Assembly: GCF_000300235.2 (NCBI RefSeq)
Contig: NZ_CP004388.1
Location: 1,097,501-1,161,500 of the forward strand
Direction of reading: 5' to 3'
Length of the DNA stretch: 64,000 bases
DNA from: Thalassospira xiamenensis M-5 = DSM 17429
GTDB taxonomy: Bacteria; Pseudomonadota; Alphaproteobacteria; Rhodospirillales; Thalassospiraceae
The position numbers and the translations under genes are program-made. Positions within the stretch are counted from its first letter, which is position 1, and every line of letters starts with the position of its first letter. The notes below the pieces were generated by a model. It worked only from the letters and a program-made list of their open reading frames with translations. It was not told the origin of the DNA and did no database searches. Below, piece by piece: positions 26,940 through 35,437 of this stretch.

Positions 26940-27654
26940 ACTGCACGCTATCCACAAAAGCTTTGGCGAGCTCGAAGTCCTTAAAGGCATTGATCTTAAG
27001 ATCGAGGAAGGGCAGGTGATTGCCCTGATCGGGAAAAGCGGGTCGGGCAAAAGCACGCTTTTGCGCACCATCAACGGCCTTGAAACCATCAATGACGGAA
27101 CGATCATGGTGGCGGGCAAGAAGGTTGGTGACCGCGATACGGATGTGCTTACGCTTCGGCTTAACGTTGGCATGGTGTTTCAGCAGTTCAATCTGTTCCC
27201 GCATTACACAGCACTTGAAAACGTCATGCTGTCGCCGCAGGTCGTGAAAAAGCAGTCAAAGGCCGAGGCGAAAGAAGTGGCCGAGGAAATGCTGGCCAAG
27301 GTCGGGCTTGCCGACAAGATGATGCATTACCCCGATCAGCTTTCAGGCGGGCAGCAGCAGCGCGTGGCGATTGCGCGTGCCCTTGCCATGAAGCCACGTG
27401 TATTGCTGTGTGACGAGGTGACATCGGCCCTTGATCCCGAGCTGGTGAATGAGGTTCTGGCTGTCGTGCGCCAGCTTGCCGAGGAGGGCATGACATTGGT
27501 GATGGTGACGCATGAAATGCGTTTCGCGCGCGAGGTGTGCGATAAACTGGTCTTCATGCATCAGGGCCGCATTCATGAAAGTGGTGCCCCCGAAGACGTT
27601 TTTGCCAATCCGAAAACCCCGGAACTTGCCAGCTTTGTTGGTGGGTTGGCGTGA
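26926..27654 (+). CDS. Amino-acid ABC transporter ATP-binding protein
   Basis: Cytoplasmic ATPase of 242 residues, GlnQ/HisP type. Walker A GKSGSGKST, Q-loop MVFQQFNLFPHYT, signature LSGGQQQR, Walker B LLCDEVTSALDPE and switch His in VTHEMRFAREV. It starts within the permease 2 gene with AAGGAAA upstream. Last gene of the transporter operon controlled, by position, by the FadR-type regulator. Confidence 0.92.
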   Translation: MSLVELHAIHKSFGELEVLKGIDLKIEEGQVIALIGKSGSGKSTLLRTINGLETINDGTIMVAGKKVGDRDTDVLTLRLNVGMVFQQFNLFPHYTALENVMLSPQVVKKQSKAEAKEVAEEMLAKVGLADKMMHYPDQLSGGQQQRVAIARALAMKPRVLLCDEVTSALDPELVNEVLAVVRQLAEEGMTLVMVTHEMRFAREVCDKLVFMHQGRIHESGAPEDVFANPKTPELASFVGGLA

Positions 27655-27785
27655 TCGCAGCCGGACAGGCTGTGATGGTTTTGTGACATCCTGATCGCGG
27701 GACGCGGAAAAAATTTCACTCTTTTTAGTTGAAACGCTAGAACGGTTCTTTGATATCGCCACCCGATAACAAGGACATCAGTGAA

Positions 27786-29030
27786 ATGCGCGACGGGGTT
27801 ACAGGACCGGATAGTCCCAATGAACAGCCTGCCATGAATGCCATGCTGGCACGGCTTGACCGATATCCGTTGCTGGTTCTTGCACTGGTGCTGATCGGGG
27901 CGTTTGCAACAAGCTGTGTTGCTCCCCTGACCGGGCTTTATATTGTTGAAGGACTGGGCGAACCACCCTGGAAAACCAGCCTTGTTGCGATTGTGCAGGT
28001 TTGCGTCACGCTTTTGACCAACCGGGCATACGGGCGCGCGATTGATCGCGGTGTGCCGATCCGTTTCCTTGTGATCCCGAGTGTTACCTGCTTTGCCGCG
28101 GGTATGCTGTTGCTGGGTACTTTTCAGGTTTACTGGGTGTATCTGGCGATTGTGTCGGTGTTGCTGGGTGTCGGGTCCGGGGTTTTGTCGGTTGTCTATT
28201 CGTTTGGACGGCTCTTTGCCGAGCAGACCGGGCGCAATATCGCCAAATTCAATGGATTCCTGCGGATGCAGACATCGCTTGGCTGGATGGTCGGACCTGC
28301 GGTGTCGCTGACGGTTTTCGGGGCATATGGCTTTGCCGTGACCTATTACGCGATTGCGGCATTGGCGGTGATCTGGTTTGGCGTCTGTTTGATGGTTGTG
28401 CCTGCTGCGTTTCGGACCCACCATCCCGGAATGCTTGATCCCAATGCAAAGATTCCGTTCAATCGCGGGCTTTTGGTTGCCTGTATTCCGGTGTTCTTGC
28501 TGGGTTCCGGGAATGTGGTTTTTGTGTCGGCCATGCCGCTTTATTTCTCGACCGAGCTTGGTTTGATGCCGTCTGCAGCCGGTCTTGAGCTGACCGTTAA
28601 ATGCTTTGTCGAAGTGGTGGTGATTTATTACTGCGCATCAATCATTCGCAAGGTCGGCGAACGCAAGGGCATGGTGATTGCAGCGATCCTTGCCATCATC
28701 TTCTTTGGGGCAATCCACAGTGCCGACAGTCTGGCCGATGTTCTTGTTCTGTCGGTGCTTGACGGGCTTTATTACGGCATCTTCGCAGGGATCAGCATGA
28801 CGTTTGTTCAAAACTTTGCCCCCGAGCAGCCCGGTGTCGCGACCAGCTATTATATGAGTTCGCTTTTTGTTGGGGGACTGGTCGGCAATCTTTTGACCGG
28901 GCTTGTGGCCAGTGCATTTGATTTCCGCACGACAACACTTTTTGCCTGTGGCCTTGCGGCGATTGGCTGTTTTGTTTTGGTGTTGATGCGCGAAGCAAAG
29001 CATTCAGAGCGGACAATAGGGACAGCGTGA
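27786..29030 (+). CDS. MFS transporter (SetA-like sugar efflux type, tentative)
   Basis: Inner-membrane carrier of 414 residues with 12 membrane segments and a central cytoplasmic loop (about residues 195-215). The sequence around GLGEPPWKTSLVAIVQVCVT and the lack of sugar-uptake signatures recall the SetA/SetB efflux branch, but this is an impression. ATG 27786 has AAGGACA upstream; a TTG at 27750 and an ATG at 27834 are alternatives. It stands alone downstream of the amino-acid transporter. Confidence 0.75.
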   Translation: MRDGVTGPDSPNEQPAMNAMLARLDRYPLLVLALVLIGAFATSCVAPLTGLYIVEGLGEPPWKTSLVAIVQVCVTLLTNRAYGRAIDRGVPIRFLVIPSVTCFAAGMLLLGTFQVYWVYLAIVSVLLGVGSGVLSVVYSFGRLFAEQTGRNIAKFNGFLRMQTSLGWMVGPAVSLTVFGAYGFAVTYYAIAALAVIWFGVCLMVVPAAFRTHHPGMLDPNAKIPFNRGLLVACIPVFLLGSGNVVFVSAMPLYFSTELGLMPSAAGLELTVKCFVEVVVIYYCASIIRKVGERKGMVIAAILAIIFFGAIHSADSLADVLVLSVLDGLYYGIFAGISMTFVQNFAPEQPGVATSYYMSSLFVGGLVGNLLTGLVASAFDFRTTTLFACGLAAIGCFVLVLMREAKHSERTIGTA

Positions 29031-29071
29031 AGATGGCTTGACTTTCATCGTGTCCCGGCGATGATCGCGCC

Positions 29072-29545
29072 ATGTCAGAACAAACCCAAAATACGCGCCC
29101 GCGTTTGTTTGTCGATGCCGATGCCTGCCCGGTGAAGGCGGAATGCGAACGTGTGGCCGAACGCCATCGTCTGGAAATGATCATGGTGTCAAACGGCGGT
29201 ATTCGCCCGTCGCGCAATCCGTTGGTCCAGATCGTGATTGTGCCGCCGGAACCCGATGCCGCCGACGACTGGATTGCCGAAAATGCGGTTAGAAACGATG
29301 TAATCGTAACCAACGATATTCCGCTGGCATCGCGGGGGCTTGAAATCGGGGCGCGCGTGTTGCGACCCAATGGTCAGGAATTTACCGAGGCGAATATCGG
29401 CAATGCGCTGGCGGGGCGTGAAATTGCCGCCCATATGCGCGAAGTCACCGGGGAGCAGGGCCGCAATGCGGGCTTTACCCAGAAGGACCGGTCGCGGTTT
29501 TCCAATATGCTGGAAGTCACGATACAGGCCGCCCTACGCGGTTAA
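29072..29545 (+). CDS. UPF0178/DUF188 family protein (YaiI/YqxD)
   Basis: Cytoplasmic protein of 157 residues, widespread but without a firm role. The fold is PIN/NYN-nuclease-like: acidic residues sit in FVDADACPVK, DDWIAENAV and VTNDIPLASR, as needed for a metal site. The family C-terminus FTQKDRSRFSNMLE is present. Confidence 0.88.
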   Translation: MSEQTQNTRPRLFVDADACPVKAECERVAERHRLEMIMVSNGGIRPSRNPLVQIVIVPPEPDAADDWIAENAVRNDVIVTNDIPLASRGLEIGARVLRPNGQEFTEANIGNALAGREIAAHMREVTGEQGRNAGFTQKDRSRFSNMLEVTIQAALRG

Positions 29546-29626
29546 GCGCAAGGCGGCCTGCCACAGGTCCCGGCCGATCATCTGAGGGAGTGCGACCGGG
29601 CTTCCCCCCTGCGGAATGTGATATTC

Positions 29627-31084
29627 CTAGAACGGATAGTGGCGTTTGCCGCTTTGGATCGTGATCCAGCGCATTTCGGTGAATTCATCAATCGATGCCT
29701 GCGATCCGAAGCGGCCATAGCCGCTGGCTTTCACCCCGCCAAACGGCATCTGGGCTTCGTCCTGAACGGTCGGGCTGTTGATGTGGCAGATGCCGCTTTC
29801 GATCCGTTTGGCGACTTCCATCGCGCGCGGGATGTTGGTCGAAAAGACGGCAGATGACAGACCATATTCGCTGTCATTGGCGATGCGGACAGCTTCGTCT
29901 TCGTTACCGGCACGGATAACAACACAGACCGGGCCAAAGCTTTCCTCGGCATAAATCCGCATGGCGGGGGTGACGTGATCAAGCAGGGTCGCATCCATCA
30001 GCACGCCATCACGTGCCTTGCCGGAACCGGCGACCAGTTTTGCGCCCTTGGAAACCGCGTCTTCGACCAGCTCTTCGATCCGGTTGACGGCCTCGACATT
30101 CACGACACCGCCCAGAATATGTTCGGCCTTTGCCGGATCGCCGGCGGTCAGCGTTTTGGCCTTGGCGGCCAGTTTGGCAACGAAATCATCGGCAACCGCA
30201 TTGTCAACGATCAGGCGTTCGGTCGACATGCAAATCTGGCCCTGGTTCATATAGGCCCCGAATGCGGCACCATTGACCGCTTCGTCAATGTCGGCATCGT
30301 CCAGCACAAGGAAAGGTGCCTTGCCACCCAGTTCAAGCAGAACCGGTTTAAGATGTTCCGCCCCCAGTTTGGCGATGATGCGGCCAACCCGGGTGGAGCC
30401 GGTAAAGTTGATGCGGCGCACTGCCGGATGGGCGATCAGGGTTTCGACGATTTCCGGGGCGTCTTCGGGGGCGTTGGTCACGACATTGATGACACCGGCC
30501 GGTGCGCCGGCTTCGACCAGGCATTGCCCGATCAGGCGATGCAGGGCGGGGCACAGTTCGGATGCCTTGAGCACCACGGTGTTGCCACAGGCAAGCGGCA
30601 TGGCAATCGCGCGCGTGCCAAGGATGACCGGCGCATTCCATGGCGCAATGCCCAGAACCACGCCAACCGGCTGTCGAATGCCCATGGCCATCAGGCCCGG
30701 CGTGTCGGACGGGATCAGGTTGCCCTGAATCTGGGTTGTCATTGCACCGGCCTCGCGCAGCATATTGGCCGCAAGATGGGCGTTGAAACCGCCCCACATG
30801 CGGGTACTGCCGGTTTCTTCAAGGACGAGACGACCAAACTCGTTGCCTTTGTCTTCCATGATGTCGGCGGCTTTGAGCAAAATCTTGCGCCGTGCGCCCG
30901 GACCCATTTTTGACCATTCCGGGAATGCGGCGGCGGCGGCATCGGCGGCCTTGCGCGCATCGGCTGGGCTGGCGGCGGCAGCAGAGGTTGCGACCTTGCC
31001 GGTGACCGGGTTCTTGCGTTCGAATGTCCGGTTGCTGGTGGCATTCACGGCTTCGTTGTTGATCAATAGCTTGGCATCGTTCAC
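29627..31084 (-). CDS. NAD(P)-dependent aldehyde dehydrogenase (vanillin/salicylaldehyde type)
   Basis: ALDH-superfamily enzyme of 485 residues that oxidises an aldehyde to its acid. The general-base Glu is in LLELGGKAPFLVLDDADID and the catalytic Cys in NQGQICMSTERLIV; the cofactor GSTRVG loop and EESFGPV are present. The ending FTEMRWITIQ is typical of the branch holding vanillin and salicylaldehyde dehydrogenases. The start is GTG 31084 with AGGAGAAAC upstream. It is divergent from an AraC regulator that may induce it in the presence of an aromatic aldehyde. Confidence 0.87.
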   Translation of the reverse strand: MNDAKLLINNEAVNATSNRTFERKNPVTGKVATSAAAASPADARKAADAAAAAFPEWSKMGPGARRKILLKAADIMEDKGNEFGRLVLEETGSTRMWGGFNAHLAANMLREAGAMTTQIQGNLIPSDTPGLMAMGIRQPVGVVLGIAPWNAPVILGTRAIAMPLACGNTVVLKASELCPALHRLIGQCLVEAGAPAGVINVVTNAPEDAPEIVETLIAHPAVRRINFTGSTRVGRIIAKLGAEHLKPVLLELGGKAPFLVLDDADIDEAVNGAAFGAYMNQGQICMSTERLIVDNAVADDFVAKLAAKAKTLTAGDPAKAEHILGGVVNVEAVNRIEELVEDAVSKGAKLVAGSGKARDGVLMDATLLDHVTPAMRIYAEESFGPVCVVIRAGNEDEAVRIANDSEYGLSSAVFSTNIPRAMEVAKRIESGICHINSPTVQDEAQMPFGGVKASGYGRFGSQASIDEFTEMRWITIQSGKRHYPF

Positions 31085-31450
31085 GACGTTTCTCCTGATT
31101 TCTTCTTTATGTTCTGCTGTGCGGCGGCGAAAGGCAGCTTTGCGCCGGGTAAGACCCGGAAAGGTCTTTGGGCAGTGATTTCGGTTTTCCCGCTTTGGCG
31201 TTACCTCAGGAAGATGGATACAGAAAATCTGTTATCTACTTTGATGTTCAAAGTAAAAAAGTGACGTATCCTCCTGTCCGTTTACTCGCATGTGCAAAAT
31301 AACGGAAACGCATTGTTCAATATGTCTTGTTGTTATTGGCGGTTGTTTTGACCGCAATATTAGTAAGCGCTGTAAGCGTTCCGATGTAAAGGTGGTCAAA
31401 TTGACATTTTAAGACGAAAAATTGTACTATTTTACATATAACCATTTGGA
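31085..31450. other. Control region between aldehyde dehydrogenase and AraC gene
   Basis: 366 bases without a gene. It contains an inverted repeat TACTTTG (31237-31243) with CAAAGTA (31249-31255), an AT-rich half from about 31230 on, and the AraC promoter at 31401-31430. The repeat is placed where it could control the dehydrogenase. Confidence 0.55.
31401..31430 (+). promoter_or_regulatory. Sigma-70-type promoter of the AraC regulator
   Basis: TTGACA (31401-31406), 18-base spacer, TACTAT (31425-31430), about 20 bases before the start codon. Confidence 0.55.
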
Positions 31451-32446
31451 ATGTTTCAGGATCAAAAAGGCATGGTTTCGCCGGTGATTGCAAAAAATCA
31501 ACACCCGGAAGCGTTTGGCATCCAACCGTTTGATGATCCAGTGCCGGTCACGACACAGGCAGTGATGTACCGTTTTGATCATGCATTGTCGTCCCAGGAA
31601 TGGGTGATGAATGACCGGGCGCGTCGGGACCGGTGCCATGCGGTTTTGATGCTGTCGGGGCGGGCGCATATCCGGTTGCGTCAGGGCACGATTGATTGTC
31701 ATGCCCCGGCACTTGTGTGGTTGCCGCTTGGCGAAACGCAGGCGATATCCGTCAATGCCGGGGCGGATGGATATCTGTTATCGGCGGCGGACGATCTGGT
31801 GGCGCGCCATTGCGGGGGCAGTTCAACCGGCACAAGTGTGCCGCCAGTGCCGGGCGGGGGGCTGCCGTTACGGTTTGCCGCCGATACGGTTCATAACGTC
31901 ACCCCGGCGGAGGGCAGCAATAATCTGACGTTACTTGCGCGCAGCTTTGATGCGATCCGGGCGGAGCTTATGCAAAATGGGCTTGGTGCTGGGATCGTGG
32001 TTGGGGCGCATCTTCAGATCATCCTGACGATGGTTTTGCGACTGGCCAAAGGGATGATCGAACAGCGCGATAAACATCGCCCCGGATCGATCACGTTTCA
32101 GCGGTTTTTGCAGACGCTAGAGCTTCATTTTCGCGAACATTGGAACATTGCCGATTATGCCACGGCCCTTGGCGTCAGCGAGCGGCGGCTGGGGTCGGCG
32201 GTGATGCGGGCGACCGGAAAGCCGCCCCTGACACTCGTGCATGAGCGTGTCATTCGCGAAGCCTGCATGCGGCTGGAACAAAGTCCGCTGGCGGTCGCGC
32301 AGATCGCCTATGGGCTTGGTTTTCGTGATCCGGCCTATTTCAGCCGGTTTTTCAAACGTTACATGGGCGAGGCACCCGGCGCTTATCGCCGCCTGCGCCG
32401 GGCCGAGGAACGGGCGCGCGACCATACCTTTGCCGCGTGGCCATAA
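31451..32446 (+). CDS. AraC-family transcriptional regulator
   Basis: Regulator of 331 residues. The N-terminal two thirds is an AraC_binding_2-like sensing domain (about residues 30-210). The C-terminal part has two helix-turn-helix units: DYATALGVSERRLGSAVMRA and VAQIAYGLGFRDPAYFSRFF. It resembles regulators of aromatic-compound genes such as FeaR, and it faces an aromatic-type aldehyde dehydrogenase. Starts at 31451 and 31472 (ATG) are both possible. Confidence 0.85.
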   Translation: MFQDQKGMVSPVIAKNQHPEAFGIQPFDDPVPVTTQAVMYRFDHALSSQEWVMNDRARRDRCHAVLMLSGRAHIRLRQGTIDCHAPALVWLPLGETQAISVNAGADGYLLSAADDLVARHCGGSSTGTSVPPVPGGGLPLRFAADTVHNVTPAEGSNNLTLLARSFDAIRAELMQNGLGAGIVVGAHLQIILTMVLRLAKGMIEQRDKHRPGSITFQRFLQTLELHFREHWNIADYATALGVSERRLGSAVMRATGKPPLTLVHERVIREACMRLEQSPLAVAQIAYGLGFRDPAYFSRFFKRYMGEAPGAYRRLRRAEERARDHTFAAWP

Positions 32447-32592
32447 GGGGGGCGCAAGGCAATTGTCGCAGAATTGTCGCAAAGCCTCACCGTTTTTTGA
32501 TGCTGCTTTGCAAACCAATTGCCATTTTTTGATCTTATTTGTCGTTTCACATCGTAACATTAATGAAACGTGACATCTGACAGGATTGATTG

Positions 32593-33435
32593 GTGAGAAA
32601 AGGCAGAAATTTCATTCTGGGCTTTCTGGCGATGCTTGTGCTGCCGTTTGGCATCAGCCTTGCGCAGGACCCGCCCGCCGAAAAGGCCGAAAAACGCCAG
32701 ACATGGCGTAATGCACCGCGCCATTCATCGGGCGTTGCCGCCGATCCGGTGGCAAATGCCGATATTGCGATTGTGCAGGTCATGGCGGCCCATACTTATG
32801 GCTGGCGTGGTTATTTCGCGGTTCATCCGTGGATCATCTATAAGCGGGCTGGTGAAACCAGTTACACGCGATATGACGTTGTTGGCTGGGGCGGGGGCAA
32901 TGTGGTGCGCAAGAATTATGCCTTGCCCGATGGGTTGTGGTTTGGCTCCGAGCCACAAATTCTGGCCGATCATCGCGGCGAGGGTGTCGATGATCTGATC
33001 GATCAGATCGAAGCCGCGATCAAGGATTATCCCTATCCGGATCAGTATCGCAGCTATCCGGGGCCAAACAGCAATACCTTTGTCGCCCATATCGGGCGCA
33101 GCGTGCCCGACCTTGATCTTGATATGCCGGCCAACGCGATTGGCAAGGATTTCCGTGCGATCACCGATCCAGTCGGATTGTCATCCAGTGGTCAGGGTAT
33201 TCAGGCCAATCTTTTGGGGCTGCTTGGTTTTTCCATCGGTCTTGAAGAAGGGATCGAGTTGAACCTGCTGGGTCTTAACCTTGGCATTGATTTCAATCGC
33301 CCGGCCCTGCGTCTGCCGTCTGTCGGTAGGTTGGGCATGGATAATGTTGCCCCGGTTGGCGATGTCGAGACGGTTAAAGCCGCAGAAGCCGAAGAAGCAG
33401 CGGATGCCGACGGTGCCGGAACGCCAGCGTATTGA
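32593..33435 (+). CDS. DUF3750 family exported protein
   Basis: Protein of 280 residues with an N-terminal signal or anchor (FILGFLAMLVLPFGISLAQ). The body carries DUF3750 signatures: YGWRGYFAVHPWIIYK, YTRYDVVGWG, YPGPNSNTFVAHIGR and ALRLPSVGRLGMDN. The His and Asn residues in these motifs could form a catalytic site like that of a peptidase or transferase, but no function is known. The start is GTG 32593 with AGG eight bases upstream; a TTG one codon earlier is also possible. The tail is an acidic Ala/Glu stretch. Confidence 0.8.
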   Translation: MRKGRNFILGFLAMLVLPFGISLAQDPPAEKAEKRQTWRNAPRHSSGVAADPVANADIAIVQVMAAHTYGWRGYFAVHPWIIYKRAGETSYTRYDVVGWGGGNVVRKNYALPDGLWFGSEPQILADHRGEGVDDLIDQIEAAIKDYPYPDQYRSYPGPNSNTFVAHIGRSVPDLDLDMPANAIGKDFRAITDPVGLSSSGQGIQANLLGLLGFSIGLEEGIELNLLGLNLGIDFNRPALRLPSVGRLGMDNVAPVGDVETVKAAEAEEAADADGAGTPAY

Positions 33436-33451
33436 GAGCATGAACCAAACG

Positions 33452-33494
33452 ACAAAGCCCCGCTCATTTTGATTTGGCGGGGCTTTGTTTTTTT
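33452..33494 (+). terminator. Terminator between convergent genes
   Basis: ACAAAGCCCCGC (33452-33463) pairs with GCGGGGCTTTGT (33477-33488), followed by a run of T. Strong on the plus strand and usable on the minus strand. Confidence 0.88.
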
Positions 33495-33512
33495 AAGGGC
33501 TTCTATGGCGGA

Positions 33513-34526
33513 TCAATCGGCGAGTTTAACCAGCATCTTGCCGGTATTCTTACCCTTGAACAGATCGATAAAGGCCTCGGGGGCGTTTTCCAGTCCTTTG
33601 ATCACGGTTTCACGGCTTTTGAGCTGCCCACTTCGGACCAAATCGGCCCCTTCGCGCACGAAATCGGGGTAACTGCCCCAATGGTCGCTGACGATGAAGC
33701 CTTCCATCTTCGCGCGTTGTGTCGTTAACCTGAACAGGTTGCGTGGGCCGGGTTGCGGGGATTTGTCATTATAGTTTGAAATCATGCCGCATACGGCAAT
33801 CCGCCCGCCAGTATTGATATGATCAAGGGCGGCCCCAAGATGCGCGCCGCCGACATTTTCATAATAAACATCAATGCCCTGCGGGGCGACTTCGCCAAGG
33901 CTTCCTGAAAGGTCGTCGGTATCGCGGTAATTTATTACCGCATCAACGTTCAATTCGGTGCGCAGCCATTTTGCCTTGTCCCTATCACCGGTCGATCCGA
34001 TAACCCGGCATCCCTTGGCTTTGGCGAGTTGGCAAACCACAGATCCAACCGCCCCGGCGGCGGCGGAAACAAAGACGGTATCGCCCGCCTTGCAATTGGC
34101 GATCCGGTTCAACCCCACCCAGGCCGTCATGCCGGGCATACCAAGCACACCCAGAAACTTTTCGGATGGAATATCAGGCATATCGGGGATGGGATGCAGG
34201 TAATCACGTTCAAGCAGTGCATGGCTGCGCCAGCCGGTCATCGAGGTAACAAGCGACCCTTCGGCAAAGCGTGGGTCGCGGCTTTGCATGACCCGGCCAA
34301 TCGCGTGGCCTTCAAGCGGGGCATTCAGTTCGAACGGCGGGATATAGCTTTTGCGTTTGGTCATGCGACCGCGCATATAGGGATCGACCGACATCCAGAT
34401 ATTTTCAATCAGGACTTCCCCGTCAAGCGGATTTGGCAGGACGCTGTCTCTTACCGCGAAGTCTTCCGTGGTGGGAACGCCATCGGGGTAATGTAAAAGG
34501 TGGATTTCCTTTGCTGCAATGCTCAT
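33513..34526 (-). CDS. NADP-dependent oxidoreductase (CurA/leukotriene-B4-dehydrogenase type)
   Basis: Zinc-free medium-chain reductase of 337 residues that uses NADPH to reduce an enone or alkenal double bond. The nucleotide site is VSAAAGAVGSVVCQLAKAKG with the NADP-preferring Lys in GDRDKAKWL. MSVDPYMRGRM and YYENVGG are hallmarks of the 2-alkenal/prostaglandin reductase branch that includes E. coli CurA (YncB). Stands as a single gene with its own terminator. Confidence 0.88.
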   Translation of the reverse strand: MSIAAKEIHLLHYPDGVPTTEDFAVRDSVLPNPLDGEVLIENIWMSVDPYMRGRMTKRKSYIPPFELNAPLEGHAIGRVMQSRDPRFAEGSLVTSMTGWRSHALLERDYLHPIPDMPDIPSEKFLGVLGMPGMTAWVGLNRIANCKAGDTVFVSAAAGAVGSVVCQLAKAKGCRVIGSTGDRDKAKWLRTELNVDAVINYRDTDDLSGSLGEVAPQGIDVYYENVGGAHLGAALDHINTGGRIAVCGMISNYNDKSPQPGPRNLFRLTTQRAKMEGFIVSDHWGSYPDFVREGADLVRSGQLKSRETVIKGLENAPEAFIDLFKGKNTGKMLVKLAD

Positions 34527-34645
34527 CTGGGCCTCCTCGGTCGGTTTTATGCACGCTAAGATGTGCCCGACGTAGGATTCTGACCGTCATTTCGCAATGG
34601 CGGATTTCGGTCGAATTTCAAAAGCCCTTTGGTTTCAGGAGTGTT

Positions 34646-35155
34646 TCAGGGGTTAAGAAAATAAATCGATCCGTTGAGCAATGTAGCGAAGCCAACCCAC
34701 AATGCATAGGGCACCAGAAGCATCCCCGCCAGACGATCAATCCGCCAGAACATCGCGCAATTGACAATGATCAGGATCAGAAGCGGGATGATATCGACCA
34801 GCCCGAGAAATGGTGACTGCGCCCCGAAAAACAGGAATGACCACAAAAGGTTCAGGGTCAGTTGGGCGGCGTAGATGGCAAAGGGGCCCTTTGCCCCGTA
34901 AATCCCGCGTTTAAGCCAGACGCGCCAGCCGCTAAAGGCGATCAGGAAATAAATCAGGCTCCATGCCGGACCAAACAGCCAGTTTGGCGGATTGAAAAAC
35001 GGCTTTTCCAGTGTCGGATACCAGTCATGGACGCTGGTTGCCGTGACGGCCCCGCCTGCTGCCGAAATAATCAGACACAGCACCATGAACGCAATCAGGG
35101 CAAAGACGCGCGTGCGATGATTGGGCTTGAAGATGGTGCCGGTGTGATCGGTCAT
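34646..35155 (-). CDS. tspO: TspO/MBR family membrane protein
   Basis: Five-helix membrane protein of 169 residues that binds porphyrins and related ligands in tetrapyrrole control. The family region FFNPPNWLFGPAWSLIYFLI and the LNLLWSFLFFGAQSPFLGLV stretch are clear. ATG 35155 has GGGA about ten bases before it; 35176 and 35215 are other in-frame starts. Single gene. Confidence 0.88.
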   Translation of the reverse strand: MTDHTGTIFKPNHRTRVFALIAFMVLCLIISAAGGAVTATSVHDWYPTLEKPFFNPPNWLFGPAWSLIYFLIAFSGWRVWLKRGIYGAKGPFAIYAAQLTLNLLWSFLFFGAQSPFLGLVDIIPLLILIIVNCAMFWRIDRLAGMLLVPYALWVGFATLLNGSIYFLNP

Positions 35156-35385
35156 GGTTTTATCCCTGTCTGCCATTGGACATCCAATAGATCGGACCAG
35201 AAGGCTTATCCGCAAGAGGATGCCCGCCCGAACGACCGTGAAGCCATGATAAATATAGCTCCATAAGTGATTAATATCACAGCTGAAATATGTGTGAATA
35301 TTGTATGCGCTGATATAGTCTGATTATTCTCACCGCCGGAAATGTAAAATAAGGTGCGCCGGTGGCGGGCTACTTGAAAAGAACA

Positions 35386-35413
35386 AAACGTTGCCAACAT
35401 GTTGGCAACGTTT
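35386..35413. promoter_or_regulatory. Perfect 28-base palindrome upstream of the chemoreceptor gene
   Basis: AAACGTTGCCAACA (35386-35399) is followed directly by its exact reverse complement (35400-35413), with no spacer. It ends 24 bases before the chosen start codon. A dimeric repressor site is likely; a zero-loop stem of this sort is poor as a terminator. Confidence 0.6.
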
Positions 35414-35437
35414 AGGCACTGGCTTATGGGGATGGAA

